A DNA stretch of 64,000 nt, taken from Pseudomonas orientalis. GTDB lineage: Bacteria > Pseudomonadota > Gammaproteobacteria > Pseudomonadales > Pseudomonadaceae. The DNA lies in NCBI RefSeq assembly GCF_002934065.1, contig NZ_CP018049.1, positions 1,672,501 to 1,736,500 on the forward strand, read 5' to 3'. Made by a program: the position numbers and the translations under genes. Shown here piece after piece: positions 17,718 through 29,512 of the stretch; position 1 is the first letter of the stretch, and the number at the start of each line of letters is the position of its first letter. The notes beneath the pieces were generated by a model, which was given only the letters and a program-made list of their open reading frames with translations, was not told where the DNA came from and ran no database searches.

Positions 17718-18896
17718 CTATTTGGACAAGAAGCGCATCCCTTCCTCAAGCCCGCGCAACGTCAGCGGATACATCTGATCCTCCACCAACTCCCGCACAA
17801 TCGCCGTCGATGCCGTATATCCCCAGGTATCTTTCGGATACGGGTTTATCCAGATCAGTTTCTTGTACTTGGCCATGAACCGCTGCATCCACACATACCC
17901 AGGCTCCTCGTTCCAGTGCTCGACGCTGCCGCCGGCCTGGGTGATCTCATAGGGCGCCATGGACGCATCGCCGATGAAAATCACTTTGTAATCAGCGCCG
18001 TATTTGTGCAGCACATCCTGGGTGGAGGTGCGTTCCGAGGTGCGCCGCTGGTTGTTCTTCCACACCGACTCGTAGACGAAGTTGTGGAAGTAGAAGTACT
18101 CCAGGTGCTTGAACTCGGTTTTGCACGCCGAGAACAGTTCTTCGCAGATTTTCACGTGGGCGTCCATCGAGCCGCCGATGTCGAACAGCAACAACAGCTT
18201 GATGGTGTTGCGCCGCTCAGGACGCATCTGGATATTCAGCAGCCCGGCGTCGCGTGCGGTGTGGTCGATGGTGCCGTCGATGTCCAGCTCTTCGGCCGCG
18301 CCCTGGCGGGCAAACTTGCGCAGGCGGCGCAGGGCGATCTTGATATTGCGCGTGCCCAACTCAACCTGGTCGTCGAGGTTCTTGTACTCGCGCTGGTCCC
18401 AGACCTTGACCGCCTTGCCCTGGCGCTTGCCGGCATCGCCCACGCGGATGCCTTCGGGGTTGTAGCCACCGGAACCGAAGGGGCTCGTGCCGCCGGTGCC
18501 AATCCACTTGTTGCCGCCGGCGTGGCGTTCCTTCTGTTCTTCCAGGCGTTTCTTGAACTCCTCGATCAGCTTGTCGAGGCCGCCGAGGGACTGGATCTGC
18601 GCGCGTTCCTCGTCGCTCAGCGAGCGTTCGAACTCCTTGCGCAGCCAGTCTTCGGGGATCAGCGCCTGCAAATGGTCATCGAGCTTTTCCAGGCCGTTGA
18701 AGTAGGCACCGAAGGCCCGGTCGAACTTGTCGAAATGCCGCTCGTCCTTGACCAGGATCGCCCGGGCCAGGTAGTAGAACTCGTCCATGTCGGCGAAGGT
18801 CACGCGCTGTTTCAGCGCGTTGATCAGGTCGAGCAGCTCACGCACCGACACGGGCACCTTGGCGGCACGCATTTCATTGAACAGGTTGAGCAACAT
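17718..18896 (-). CDS. VWA domain (CoxE-like) protein partnered with MoxR ATPase
   Basis: A 392-residue cytoplasmic protein. The C-terminal half is a von Willebrand A domain with metal site IKLLLLFDIGGSMD (about residues 233-246): the usual DxSxS appears as DxGxS, so one Ser ligand is Gly. The N-terminal half is helical and charged, with a glycine-rich linker (GTGGTSPFGSGG). CoxE-like VWA proteins act with MoxR AAA+ ATPases in metal-centre insertion or protein remodelling. Its ATG overlaps the ATPase stop (TAATG), so the pair is cotranscribed and coupled. The client is unknown. Confidence 0.88.
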   Translation of the reverse strand: MLLNLFNEMRAAKVPVSVRELLDLINALKQRVTFADMDEFYYLARAILVKDERHFDKFDRAFGAYFNGLEKLDDHLQALIPEDWLRKEFERSLSDEERAQIQSLGGLDKLIEEFKKRLEEQKERHAGGNKWIGTGGTSPFGSGGYNPEGIRVGDAGKRQGKAVKVWDQREYKNLDDQVELGTRNIKIALRRLRKFARQGAAEELDIDGTIDHTARDAGLLNIQMRPERRNTIKLLLLFDIGGSMDAHVKICEELFSACKTEFKHLEYFYFHNFVYESVWKNNQRRTSERTSTQDVLHKYGADYKVIFIGDASMAPYEITQAGGSVEHWNEEPGYVWMQRFMAKYKKLIWINPYPKDTWGYTASTAIVRELVEDQMYPLTLRGLEEGMRFLSK

Positions 18897-19741
18897 TATC
18901 GATTACCGCGACGGCTCATGAATGCCAGACGTTCCAGCAACTGCACGTCCTGCTCGTTCTTCACCAGCGCACCGGCCAGCGGCGGGATGGCCTTGGTCGG
19001 GTCGCGTTCGCGCAGTACCGCTTCGCCGATGTTGTCGGCCATCAGCAGCTTGAGCCAGTCGACCAGTTCGGAGGTGGAGGGTTTTTTCTTCAGGCCTGGC
19101 ACCTTGCGCACGTCAAAGAACACATCCAGCGCTTCGCTGACCAGGTCTTTCTTGATGTCCGGATAGTGCACATCGACGATTTTCTGCAGGGTCGTGCGGT
19201 CGGGAAAGGCGATGTAATGGAAGAAGCAGCGGCGCAGGAAGGCGTCCGGCAGCTCTTTCTCGTTGTTGGAGGTAATGATGATGATCGGGCGTTTTTTCGC
19301 CTTGATGGTCTCGTCGATTTCGTAGACGTAGAACTCCATCTTGTCGAGTTCCTGCAACAGGTCGTTGGGGAACTCGATGTCGGCCTTGTCGATTTCGTCG
19401 ATCAGCAGGATCACCCGCTCTTCGGACTCGAAAGCCTCCCAGAGCTTGCCCTTTTTCAGGTAGTTGCGCACGTCATGCACTTTGTCCACGCCCAGCTGCG
19501 AGTCGCGCAGGCGGCTGACCGCGTCGTACTCGTAGAGGCCCTGGTGGGCCTTGGTGGTGGACTTGATGTGCCAGGTGATCAACCTGGCGCCGAAGGACTC
19601 GGCCAGTTGCTCGGCAAGCATGGTCTTGCCGGTGCCCGGTTCGCCCTTGACCAGCAGCGGCCGCTCCAGGGTGATGGCGGCGTTGACGGCCAGTTTCAGG
19701 TCATCGGTAGCCACATAGGCCTGGGTGCCTTCGAACTTCAT
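18896..19741 (-). CDS. MoxR-family AAA+ ATPase
   Basis: A 281-residue AAA+ ATPase. Walker A is LLVKGEPGTGKTMLAEQL (about residues 29-46), Walker B RVILLIDEIDKAD, sensor 1 PIIIITSNNEKELPDAF, and an arginine finger is expected in FLRRCFF. Length and motif order fit the MoxR class that works with VWA partners as a chaperone-like unit. GAGGAA precedes ATG 19741. The downstream VWA gene overlaps by one base. A dedicated substrate is not evident from neighbours. Confidence 0.92.
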   Translation of the reverse strand: MKFEGTQAYVATDDLKLAVNAAITLERPLLVKGEPGTGKTMLAEQLAESFGARLITWHIKSTTKAHQGLYEYDAVSRLRDSQLGVDKVHDVRNYLKKGKLWEAFESEERVILLIDEIDKADIEFPNDLLQELDKMEFYVYEIDETIKAKKRPIIIITSNNEKELPDAFLRRCFFHYIAFPDRTTLQKIVDVHYPDIKKDLVSEALDVFFDVRKVPGLKKKPSTSELVDWLKLLMADNIGEAVLRERDPTKAIPPLAGALVKNEQDVQLLERLAFMSRRGNR

Positions 19742-19862
19742 CGGTCATTCCTCGAATTCATCAATGCCCGACTATACCGCGCAGCCCCGGCGACTGTGAA
19801 CGCAGACGGGGCATTCAGTCTCTGAATGACTGGTCACTTCAATCTCTTGGTCACTGGGGGAC

Positions 19863-19952
19863 ATGTGGGAGGGGGCTTGCCCCCGATAGCAGTGGTTCAG
19901 TTACAGATGTATAGACTGACACACCGTCATCGGGAGCAAGCCCCCTCCCACA
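19863..19952. repeat. REPIN, GGGGGCTTGCCCCC type
   Basis: ATGTGGGAGGGGGCTTGC starts at 19863; the inverted partner with one change (CGGGAGCAAGCCCC) ends CCCACAG at 19952, three bases before the stop codon of the DUF748 gene on the minus strand. Confidence 0.93.
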
Positions 19953-19955
19953 GTT

Positions 19956-21032
19956 TTAATCGGCGCTAGGCTTGGGTTGTTCGTAGCGGGCATTGAAGGC
20001 CTGGATAAAGCCATTGCGCAGAATCGCAATAACCGCTGAAAACGCACTGACATTCTGCTGATGCACGCTGCCGCTCAGTTCAACCCGGGTCGCGAACTGG
20101 TTCTTGCGCTGGTTCTTCAATACCGTCTCGCTGGCGCCGACCACAGCCTCCCAGATCGAGCGGAAGATGTTCTTGTCTTTGTTTTCCACGTCCTGCTGCC
20201 AGTCGAATACTTCGACATCGCGCAACAGCGGTTTGATGTAGCCGCTCAGTTGGCCTTTTTCCGCCTGGGCTTCGACCACCACGTCGCCGGTGCCGGCCTT
20301 GAAGTCGAATTTGCCGTAAGCCGAGGCGAAGTCATTCATGCGCTTGAGTTGCAGGTCGCGGGCACGAAAGCGGAACTCGAACTCTTCGAAATCACTCAGC
20401 GGGTCAAAGGTGGCGCTGGCTTCCAGCGGCGCCTGGCCTTGCAACAGCGCCTTGCCCTCAAAGCGCGCGTCGCGCTTGCCCTCAACGTCCACCACGTTGG
20501 TCAGGTTATAGAGGCTGGCATTGACCCCGGTGGCGTTGATATTCACCTCAGGCTTGGAACTGAAGTTATGAAAGGCGATCTTGCCGTCTTCGATGCGCAC
20601 TTCGTTGAGGGTGATCGGCAACAACTTGCTCAGTTGTTCCTGCCAGTCGGTGCCTTTACCGGTCTGGGACGCCTGCTTGTTGGCGCCGCCGTCGACGAAG
20701 TTGATTTCCGGGCGTACGAAATGCCCTTCGGCCACGACGGCATGGTCGTACCACAGCGAATGCCAGCTCACCGCGAACTCGATCAGCGGCGCCTTGACGA
20801 ACGGCACCGGCACCTTGCCGTCCACCTTGACGATCTGCAGCCCGTTGATCCGGTAGGCGCCGCGCCACAAGGCCAGGTCCACATCGGCGATTTCGCCACG
20901 GTAATCGCCCATGTCGGCGAGCTTTTCATTCAGGTAGTTGCGCACCAGGTAAGGCAGCGCGATGTTTGCGGCAACCAGGACCAGCACCAGCCCGGCGACG
21001 GTCCAGAGCGGCCAACTGTAGCGACGTTTCAT
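19956..21032 (-). CDS. DUF748 / AsmA-like envelope protein
   Basis: A 358-residue protein with one N-terminal membrane helix (WPLWTVAGLVLVLVAANIAL) and a long periplasmic part of repeated beta segments (ADVDLALWRGAYRINGLQIV; IEFAVSWHSLWYDHAVVAEG). This is the pattern of DUF748/AsmA-type proteins, which are linked to outer-membrane assembly or lipid transport between membranes. ATG 21030-21032 is chosen because AAGGAG lies eight bases before it; an upstream ATG would put 26 residues ahead of the membrane helix. It is divergent from cysK. Confidence 0.82.
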   Translation of the reverse strand: MKRRYSWPLWTVAGLVLVLVAANIALPYLVRNYLNEKLADMGDYRGEIADVDLALWRGAYRINGLQIVKVDGKVPVPFVKAPLIEFAVSWHSLWYDHAVVAEGHFVRPEINFVDGGANKQASQTGKGTDWQEQLSKLLPITLNEVRIEDGKIAFHNFSSKPEVNINATGVNASLYNLTNVVDVEGKRDARFEGKALLQGQAPLEASATFDPLSDFEEFEFRFRARDLQLKRMNDFASAYGKFDFKAGTGDVVVEAQAEKGQLSGYIKPLLRDVEVFDWQQDVENKDKNIFRSIWEAVVGASETVLKNQRKNQFATRVELSGSVHQQNVSAFSAVIAILRNGFIQAFNARYEQPKPSAD

Positions 21033-21157
21033 GGGGCAGTTCTCCTTGCTCGTAGGAGATTGACTGCTGCAAGCGGCGCAACGTTCCTGCGACTGGACGC
21101 CTAGTGGCACGAGGCATACCCTTGGGGCCTTTCCGACATTGCCAAACAGGACCCGTC

Positions 21158-22132
21158 ATGAGCCGCATTTTTGCAGACAACGCGCACTCCATCGGTAATA
21201 CGCCCCTGGTGCAGATCAACCGCATCGCACCGCGCGGGGTTACCATCCTGGCCAAGATCGAGGGGCGTAACCCTGGCTACTCGGTGAAGTGCCGCATTGG
21301 CGCCAACATGATCTGGGATGCGGAAAGCAGCGGCAAACTCAAGCCGGGCATGACCATTGTCGAACCCACCTCCGGCAACACCGGCATCGGCCTGGCGTTC
21401 GTGGCGGCGGCACGCGGCTACAAACTGCTGCTCACCATGCCCGCGTCCATGAGCATCGAACGCCGTAAGGTGCTCAAGGCCCTTGGCGCCGAGCTGGTGC
21501 TGACCGAACCGGCCAAAGGCATGAAGGGCGCCATCGACAAAGCGGGCGAAATCGTCGCCGGCGACCCGAGCACCTACTTTATGCCGGCCCAGTTCGAAAA
21601 CCCGGCCAACCCTGCCATTCACGAAAAAACCACCGGCCCGGAAATCTGGAACGACACCGACGGCGCCGTGGAGGTGCTGGTGGCGGGCGTGGGCACCGGC
21701 GGCACGATCACCGGTGTGTCGCGCTATATCAAGCACACCGCAGGCAAGCCGATCCTGTCGGTGGCGGTGGAACCCGCCGTGTCGCCGGTGATTACCCAGG
21801 CGCTGGCCGGTGAAGAGATCAAGCCCAGCCCGCACAAGATCCAGGGCATTGGCGCCGGTTTCGTGCCGAAAAACCTCGACCTGTCGATGGTCGACCGTGT
21901 GGAACTGGTCACCGACGACGAATCCAAGGCCATGGCCCGGCGCTTGATGCAGGAAGAGGGCATTTTGTGCGGCATTTCCTGTGGCGCCGCCATGGCTGTG
22001 GCGGTGCGCCTGGCCGAGAAACCGGACATGCAGGGCAAGACCATTGTGGTGATTCTGCCGGACTCGGGCGAGCGTTACCTGTCGAGCATGCTGTTCAGTG
22101 ACCTGTTCACCGACCAGGAAAACCAGGCGTGA
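21158..22132 (+). CDS. cysK: Cysteine synthase A
   Basis: A 324-residue PLP enzyme joining O-acetylserine and sulfide to make cysteine. The N-terminus [20 protein letters not shown], the PLP lysine at residue 44 ([14 protein letters not shown]), the phosphate and substrate loop PTSGNTGIG, and [16 protein letters not shown] all agree with CysK rather than CysM. Length equals E. coli CysK (323) closely. AGGA lies upstream of ATG 21158. A REPIN follows directly after the stop. Confidence 0.93.
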   Translation: MSRIFADNAHSIGNTPLVQINRIAPRGVTILAKIEGRNPGYSVKCRIGANMIWDAESSGKLKPGMTIVEPTSGNTGIGLAFVAAARGYKLLLTMPASMSIERRKVLKALGAELVLTEPAKGMKGAIDKAGEIVAGDPSTYFMPAQFENPANPAIHEKTTGPEIWNDTDGAVEVLVAGVGTGGTITGVSRYIKHTAGKPILSVAVEPAVSPVITQALAGEEIKPSPHKIQGIGAGFVPKNLDLSMVDRVELVTDDESKAMARRLMQEEGILCGISCGAAMAVAVRLAEKPDMQGKTIVVILPDSGERYLSSMLFSDLFTDQENQA

Positions 22133-22137
22133 ATCGG

Positions 22138-22239
22138 CTGTAGGAGCGAGCTTGCTCGCGAAGAACCTGAGAGCGCCACGTTGAATCAGTCAACCCGCGT
22201 TATCGTTGACGTTCTTCGCGAGCAAGCTCGCTCCTACAG
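22138..22239. repeat. REPIN, GCGAGCTTGCTCGC type
   Basis: CTGTAGGAGCGAGCTTGCTC at 22138 and the inverted partner ending GCTCCTACAG at 22239 share the outer stem GAAGAAC/GTTCTTC. This second REP family differs from the GGGGGCTTGCCCCC one in stem sequence. It lies between cysK and lpxO on the same strand. Confidence 0.94.
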
Positions 22240-22382
22240 GGGGGAGGCGTGTTGATCCAGGTCAGCCGGTCGGCAGGGGCCTTCTGCATAATGCGCCAAG
22301 TGTTTATCATGGCCGGCTGCTACGTCTGGTTTCCCCGCGACGGGAAGCTGTTGGCCAGGCGCTTATTTTCAGGAGTTGCTGC

Positions 22383-23321
22383 ATGACCTTTTCTTTGGCC
22401 GCCAAACTGTCGGTGTTGCTGCTGTTTATCGGCAGTACGCTGTATGTGCACCTGCGCGGCAAGGCCCGTTTGCCGATGTTGCGTCAGTTCGTCAACCATT
22501 CGGCGCTCTTCGCCCCGTATAACGCCTTGATGTACCTGTTTTCCGCGGTGCCGTCCAAGCCCTACCTAGACCGCAGCAAGTTCCCGGAACTGGACGTGCT
22601 CAAGGACAACTGGGAAGTGATCCGCGAAGAGGCCATGCACCTGTTCGACGAGGGTTATATCCGCGCCGCCGAAAAGAACAACGATGCCGGTTTCGGCTCG
22701 TTCTTCAAGAAAGGCTGGAAGCGCTTCTACCTCAAATGGTACGACAAACCCCTGCCATCGGCCGAAGCCCTGTGCCCGAAAACCGTGGCGCTGGTCAGCA
22801 GCATTCCCAACGTGAAAGGCGCGATGTTCGCGCTGTTGCCCGGCGGCAGCCACCTCAACCCGCACCGTGACCCCTTCGCCGGCTCCCTGCGCTATCACCT
22901 GGGGCTGTCCACGCCGAACTCCGACGACTGCCGCATCTTCGTCGACGGCCAGGTGTATGCCTGGCGCGACGGTGAAGATGTGATGTTCGACGAGACCTAC
23001 GTGCACTGGGTGAAGAACGAGACTGACAAGACCCGTGTGATCCTGTTCTGTGACATTGAACGCCCGCTGAGCAATCGCCTGATGACCCGCGTCAACCGTT
23101 GGGTCAGCAAGCAACTGGGGCGTGCGACCGCGCCGCAGAACCTGGACGACGAGCGCGTGGGCGGGATCAACCAGGCGTATGCCTGGAGCAAGACCTTCAG
23201 CGACAAGTTCAGCGGCCAGGTCAAGCAGTGGAAGCGCAAGCATCCCAAGGCCTATCGCATTGCGCGGCCGGTGTTGGCGGTGGTTGTCCTGGTGCTGCTG
23301 TGGAAGTGGCTGTTCGGCTGA
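22383..23321 (+). CDS. lpxO: LpxO-type lipid A hydroxylase (Asp/Asn beta-hydroxylase family)
   Basis: A 312-residue Fe(II)/2-oxoglutarate dioxygenase with N- and C-terminal membrane helices (LAAKLSVLLLFIGSTLYV; PVLAVVVLVLLWKWLFG). The iron site HxD...H is visible as LNPHRDPFAGSLRYHL and DETYVHWVKNET, with a later RVILFCDIERP segment for 2-oxoglutarate. Such proteins 2-hydroxylate a secondary acyl chain of lipid A at the inner membrane. ATG 22383 follows AGGAG at 22371-22375; the longer upstream frame crosses a REPIN and is rejected. Confidence 0.88.
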   Translation: MTFSLAAKLSVLLLFIGSTLYVHLRGKARLPMLRQFVNHSALFAPYNALMYLFSAVPSKPYLDRSKFPELDVLKDNWEVIREEAMHLFDEGYIRAAEKNNDAGFGSFFKKGWKRFYLKWYDKPLPSAEALCPKTVALVSSIPNVKGAMFALLPGGSHLNPHRDPFAGSLRYHLGLSTPNSDDCRIFVDGQVYAWRDGEDVMFDETYVHWVKNETDKTRVILFCDIERPLSNRLMTRVNRWVSKQLGRATAPQNLDDERVGGINQAYAWSKTFSDKFSGQVKQWKRKHPKAYRIARPVLAVVVLVLLWKWLFG

Positions 23322-23340
23322 TCTGAGATCTGGAATGCCA

Positions 23341-23438
23341 TCAATGTGGGAGGGGGCTTGCCCCCGATAGCGGTGGATCAGTCAGCTTATCTTCAGCTGA
23401 TCCACTGCCATCGGGGGCAAGCCCCCTCCCACATTTGA
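23341..23438. repeat. REPIN, GGGGGCTTGCCCCC type
   Basis: TCAATGTGGGAGGGGGC starts at 23341; the inverted partner ends CCCACATTTGA at 23438. It lies between the convergent lpxO and acnA genes. Confidence 0.95.
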
Positions 23439-23451
23439 TCTGCAGCGATCT

Positions 23452-26193
<2,742 letters not shown>

Positions 26194-26384
26194 TACATGA
26201 CTCCTTATGATCCGCACGGCCACGGACCTGACGGGACGAACAGAGCGTTCAACTTAGCGCTGTTTTCATTAGCAGGCTAATAACTGGACTCTATCGCTGA
26301 GTCCAAGGTTCCGAACTCGGCTATCATGCGCGCGTTTTCATGACAGGTATTGCGATAGAGCAATCCAGTTGCCAGGAGATTCAA

Positions 26385-27461
26385 TTGAACACCCTTTTTA
26401 TGCACTGCCGCCCGGGTTTTGAAGGCGAAGTCTGTTCCGAGATCGCGGAACACGCCGCGCGCCTGAACGTGTCCGGCTACGCCAAGGCCAAGACCGGCAG
26501 CGCTTGCGCCGAATTTGTCTGCACTGAAGAAGACGGCGCGCAGCGCCTGATGCACGGCCAGCGCTTCGCCGAGCTGATCTTCCCGAGGCAATGGGCGCGC
26601 GGGGTGTTTATCGACCTGCCGGAAACCGACCGCATCAGCGTGATCCTCGCCCACCTGCGCGCGTTTCCGGTGTGCGGCAGCCTGTGGCTGGAGATGGTCG
26701 ATACCAACGACGGCAAGGAACTGTCGAACTTCTGCAAGAAATTCGAAGTGCACCTGCGCAAAGCCTTGCTTAACGCCGGCCGGCTGGTGGACGACCCGAG
26801 CAAGCCGCGCCTGCTGCTGACGTTCAAGAGCGGCCGCGAAGTGTTCATGGGCCTGGCCGAGTCGAACAACTCGGCAATGTGGCCCATGGGCATCCCGCGC
26901 TTGAAATTCCCGCGTGACGCGCCCAGCCGCTCGACCTTGAAGCTGGAAGAGGCCTGGCACCACTTCATCCCCCGCGAGCAATGGGACGAACGCCTGCACG
27001 GCGACATGACCGGTGTCGACCTCGGCGCGGCCCCCGGAGGCTGGACCTGGCAACTGGTCAACCGCGGCATGCTGGTGACTGCCATCGACAACGGCCCCAT
27101 GGCCGAAAGCCTGATGGACACTGGCCTGGTGCAGCACTTGATGGCCGACGGCTTCACCTTCGTGCCCAAGCAGCCGGTGGACTGGATGGTGTGCGACATC
27201 GTCGAGAAGCCCGCGCGTAACGCCGCGTTGCTGGAAACCTGGATCGGCGAGGGACATTGCCGCGAGGCGGTGGTCAACTTGAAGTTGCCGATGAAACAGC
27301 GCTATGCCGAAGTGAAGCGTTTGCTTGAGCGCATCGAAGAGGGCTTCAAGGCCCGCGGCATTCGGGTGGAAATCGGCTGCAAACAGCTGTACCACGACCG
27401 TGAGGAAGTGACGTGCCACCTGCGTCGGCTCGTGGACGTAAAGAAACCCAAGAGACACTGA
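26385..27461 (+). CDS. rlmM: 23S rRNA 2'-O-ribose methyltransferase RlmM
   Basis: A 358-residue enzyme that methylates C2498 of 23S rRNA. An N-terminal THUMP-like region (FMHCRPGFEGEVCSEIAE) precedes a Rossmann domain with motif I TGVDLGAAPGGWTWQLV and catalytic-site segments VDWMVCDIVEKP and VVNLKLPMKQRY. The start is the rare codon TTG at 26385: AGGAG lies at 26374-26378 and homologues begin at NTLFMHCRPGF; the ATG at 26340 would add residues lacking family similarity. Length agrees with E. coli RlmM (366). Confidence 0.92.
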   Translation: MNTLFMHCRPGFEGEVCSEIAEHAARLNVSGYAKAKTGSACAEFVCTEEDGAQRLMHGQRFAELIFPRQWARGVFIDLPETDRISVILAHLRAFPVCGSLWLEMVDTNDGKELSNFCKKFEVHLRKALLNAGRLVDDPSKPRLLLTFKSGREVFMGLAESNNSAMWPMGIPRLKFPRDAPSRSTLKLEEAWHHFIPREQWDERLHGDMTGVDLGAAPGGWTWQLVNRGMLVTAIDNGPMAESLMDTGLVQHLMADGFTFVPKQPVDWMVCDIVEKPARNAALLETWIGEGHCREAVVNLKLPMKQRYAEVKRLLERIEEGFKARGIRVEIGCKQLYHDREEVTCHLRRLVDVKKPKRH

Positions 27462-27466
27462 TACCC

Positions 27467-27560
27467 AATGTGGGAGCTGGCTTGCCTGCGATAGCGGTAT
27501 AACCGTCGAAATTGATGTTGAATGTGCCCCCTTCATCGGGGGCAAGCCCCCTCCCACAGG
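27467..27560. repeat. Chimeric REPIN
   Basis: The left unit is AATGTGGGAGCTGGCTTGCC followed by TGCGATAGCGG, a different subfamily from the right unit (ATCGGGGGCAAGCCCCCTCC, ending CCCACAG at 27559). Most other REPINs in the window pair two units of one type. It lies between rlmM and tusA, both on the plus strand. Confidence 0.85.
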
Positions 27561-27586
27561 GAGTCGGGTTCGTTTAGGAGTGAAGT

Positions 27587-27841
27587 ATGAGTCTTGAATT
27601 GCCCGTTGACGGCACCCTCGACGCCACCGGCCTCAACTGCCCGGAGCCGGTGATGATGCTGCACCAGCACATCCGTGACCTGCCGCCGGGCGGCCTGCTC
27701 AAGGTGATCGCGACCGACCCGTCGACCCGCCGCGATATTCCCAAGTTCTGTGTGTTCCTTGACCATGAACTGGTCAGTCAACAAGAAGAGGCCGGCACGT
27801 ACCTTTACTGGATCCGCAAGAAAGCCGCCGAACCCTTGTAG
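27587..27841 (+). CDS. tusA: Sulfur carrier protein TusA
   Basis: An 84-residue TusA/SirA-like protein: beta-strand [20 protein letters not shown] with the persulfide-carrying Cys18 in the CPxP motif, then [17 protein letters not shown]. TusA relays sulfur toward tRNA thiolation and cofactor synthesis. AGGAG precedes ATG 27587. The TAG stop at 27839-27841 lies inside the outer arm of the following REPIN, so the repeat supplies the stop codon. Confidence 0.94.
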   Translation: MSLELPVDGTLDATGLNCPEPVMMLHQHIRDLPPGGLLKVIATDPSTRRDIPKFCVFLDHELVSQQEEAGTYLYWIRKKAAEPL

Positions 27842-27937
27842 GAGCGAGCTTGCTCGCGAAAAACGCTGACGATCACGCAGCGCTTCTGGTTTAACGCGGC
27901 GCTCTCAGGTTTTTCGCGAGCGAGCTCGCTCCTACAG
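27837..27937. repeat. REPIN, GCGAGCTTGCTCGC type, overlapping two stop codons
   Basis: TTGTAGGAGCGAGCTTGCTC begins at 27837 and the inverted partner ends GCTCCTACAG at 27937. The TAG in each arm is used: 27839-27841 ends tusA on the plus strand and 27934-27932 ends the MATE gene on the minus strand. Confidence 0.94.
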
Positions 27938-29335
27938 GGCGCGCGTGAGCGCGGTGCCTGCCCGAATGCGTCGGCGCGCACTGCGCGCCAGACGCACCAG
28001 CAGCATGCCCGCCGCGCAACTCAGGCCCACGATCAGGCCCTGCCACAAACCGCTTGGGCCGCTGGGTTCGCCCAGCCAGTCAGTCAACCCCAGGGCGTAA
28101 CCCACCGGCAACCCCACGCCCCAGTAGGCGAGCAAGGTCAGCAGCATGGTCACCCGGGTGTCCTGATAGCCGCGCAGCGCACCGGCGGCGGTCACCTGGA
28201 TCGAATCGGAGAACTGGAACAGCGCCGAGAACACGATCAGCATCGATGCCAGGTGGATCACCACCGGGTCGGGGGTGTAGATTGCCGCAATCTGTTCGCG
28301 AAACACCAGCATCAGGCTGCAGGACAGGCAGGCATAGGCCAGCGCCGTACCCATGCCGACGCCTGCGGCAAAGCGTGCTTCACGCGGTTCGCCACGGCCC
28401 AGGGCCTGGCCGACGCGCACGGTGACGGCCATGCTCAGGGAGTAGGGAATCATGAACACCAGGGAGCTGACATTCAGCGCGATCTGATGGCCGGATACCA
28501 CCGTGGCGCCCAGGTTGCCCAGCAGCAGGGCGATGACCGCGAAGATGCTCGATTCGGCAAAGATCGCCACGCCAATCGGCAGGCCGATCCCCAGTACGCG
28601 TTTGATCACCGCCCATTGTGGCCAGTCGAAGCGCTTGAACAATTCGCTGCTCTGATACGCCGCGCCCCAGCGCGTCCACCCGGCCAGACCGAGCATCATC
28701 ACCCACATTGCAATCGCCGTGGCCCAGCCGCACCCCACGCCGCCCATGGCCGGCAGGCCGAGATGGCCGTAGATGAAGACGTAGTTCAGCGGAATATTCA
28801 GCGCCAGGCCAATCAGGCCCATGACCATGCTCGGCCGCGTACGGCCCAGGCCGTCACTGAAGCAGCGAAACACGTAATACAGCGCAATGGCCGGCATCCC
28901 GGCCGCGATGCCATGCAGATAGCCCATGGACGGCTCGATCAGGTCGGGCTCGACCTTCATCGCATGCAGGATCGGCTCGGCGCACAGCAACAACAGGCCG
29001 CCGCACAGGCCGACCACCACGGCCAGCCACAATGACTGACGCACCAAAGGCCCGATTTCGTTGAGCTTGCCCGCACCGTAGCGCTGCGCGACTTTCGGCG
29101 TGGTGGCCAGCAGGGTGCCAGTCATCAGCAGGTACACCGGGATCCAGATCGAGTTACCCAGGCCCACCGCCGCCAGGTCCTTGGGGCTGACCCGCCCGGC
29201 CATCACCGCGTCGACAAAGCTCATCGCGGTGGTTGCCAGTTGGCCGATCATGATCGGCAGGGCCAGCGTCAGCAGGCCGCGCACTTCCCGACGGATGCGG
29301 GCGGGGCGGGTGAGGGTAGCGGTAGCGGTGTTCAC
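27932..29335 (-). CDS. MATE family efflux transporter (NorM-like)
   Basis: A 467-residue inner-membrane protein with about twelve hydrophobic helices and the two-fold MATE design: GLLTLALPIMIGQLATTAMS opens half one and GLPIGVAIFAESSIFAV half two, each with the usual conserved Ala, Gly and Pro. MATE pumps export cationic drugs or metabolites using Na+ or H+ gradients. GTG 29335 is chosen because the residues upstream (to ATG 29395) lack family character; the ribosome site is weak. The stop codon is provided by a REPIN. Confidence 0.9.
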   Translation of the reverse strand: MNTATATLTRPARIRREVRGLLTLALPIMIGQLATTAMSFVDAVMAGRVSPKDLAAVGLGNSIWIPVYLLMTGTLLATTPKVAQRYGAGKLNEIGPLVRQSLWLAVVVGLCGGLLLLCAEPILHAMKVEPDLIEPSMGYLHGIAAGMPAIALYYVFRCFSDGLGRTRPSMVMGLIGLALNIPLNYVFIYGHLGLPAMGGVGCGWATAIAMWVMMLGLAGWTRWGAAYQSSELFKRFDWPQWAVIKRVLGIGLPIGVAIFAESSIFAVIALLLGNLGATVVSGHQIALNVSSLVFMIPYSLSMAVTVRVGQALGRGEPREARFAAGVGMGTALAYACLSCSLMLVFREQIAAIYTPDPVVIHLASMLIVFSALFQFSDSIQVTAAGALRGYQDTRVTMLLTLLAYWGVGLPVGYALGLTDWLGEPSGPSGLWQGLIVGLSCAAGMLLVRLARSARRRIRAGTALTRAL

Positions 29336-29512
29336 GTACAGGTGTCCAATCAAAAAGGCAGTCGCAAGGACGGCGGATTCTACGCCTTGACGCAACGGTC
29401 AGGAAAAAACCTGTGTTGCTGATTTGTAATGCGACTACACGGGCACCCCCATAACCCATGTGTCACTTCAATCCCATGCCTGTACACTGCTGATCCGCCA
29501 AAGGAGCCCGCC

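Noticed and set aside
17697..19166. 489-codon plus-strand ORF opposite the VWA/MoxR genes
   Set aside because: It is the antisense of well-supported genes with clear motifs; long antisense frames are common in GC-rich DNA.
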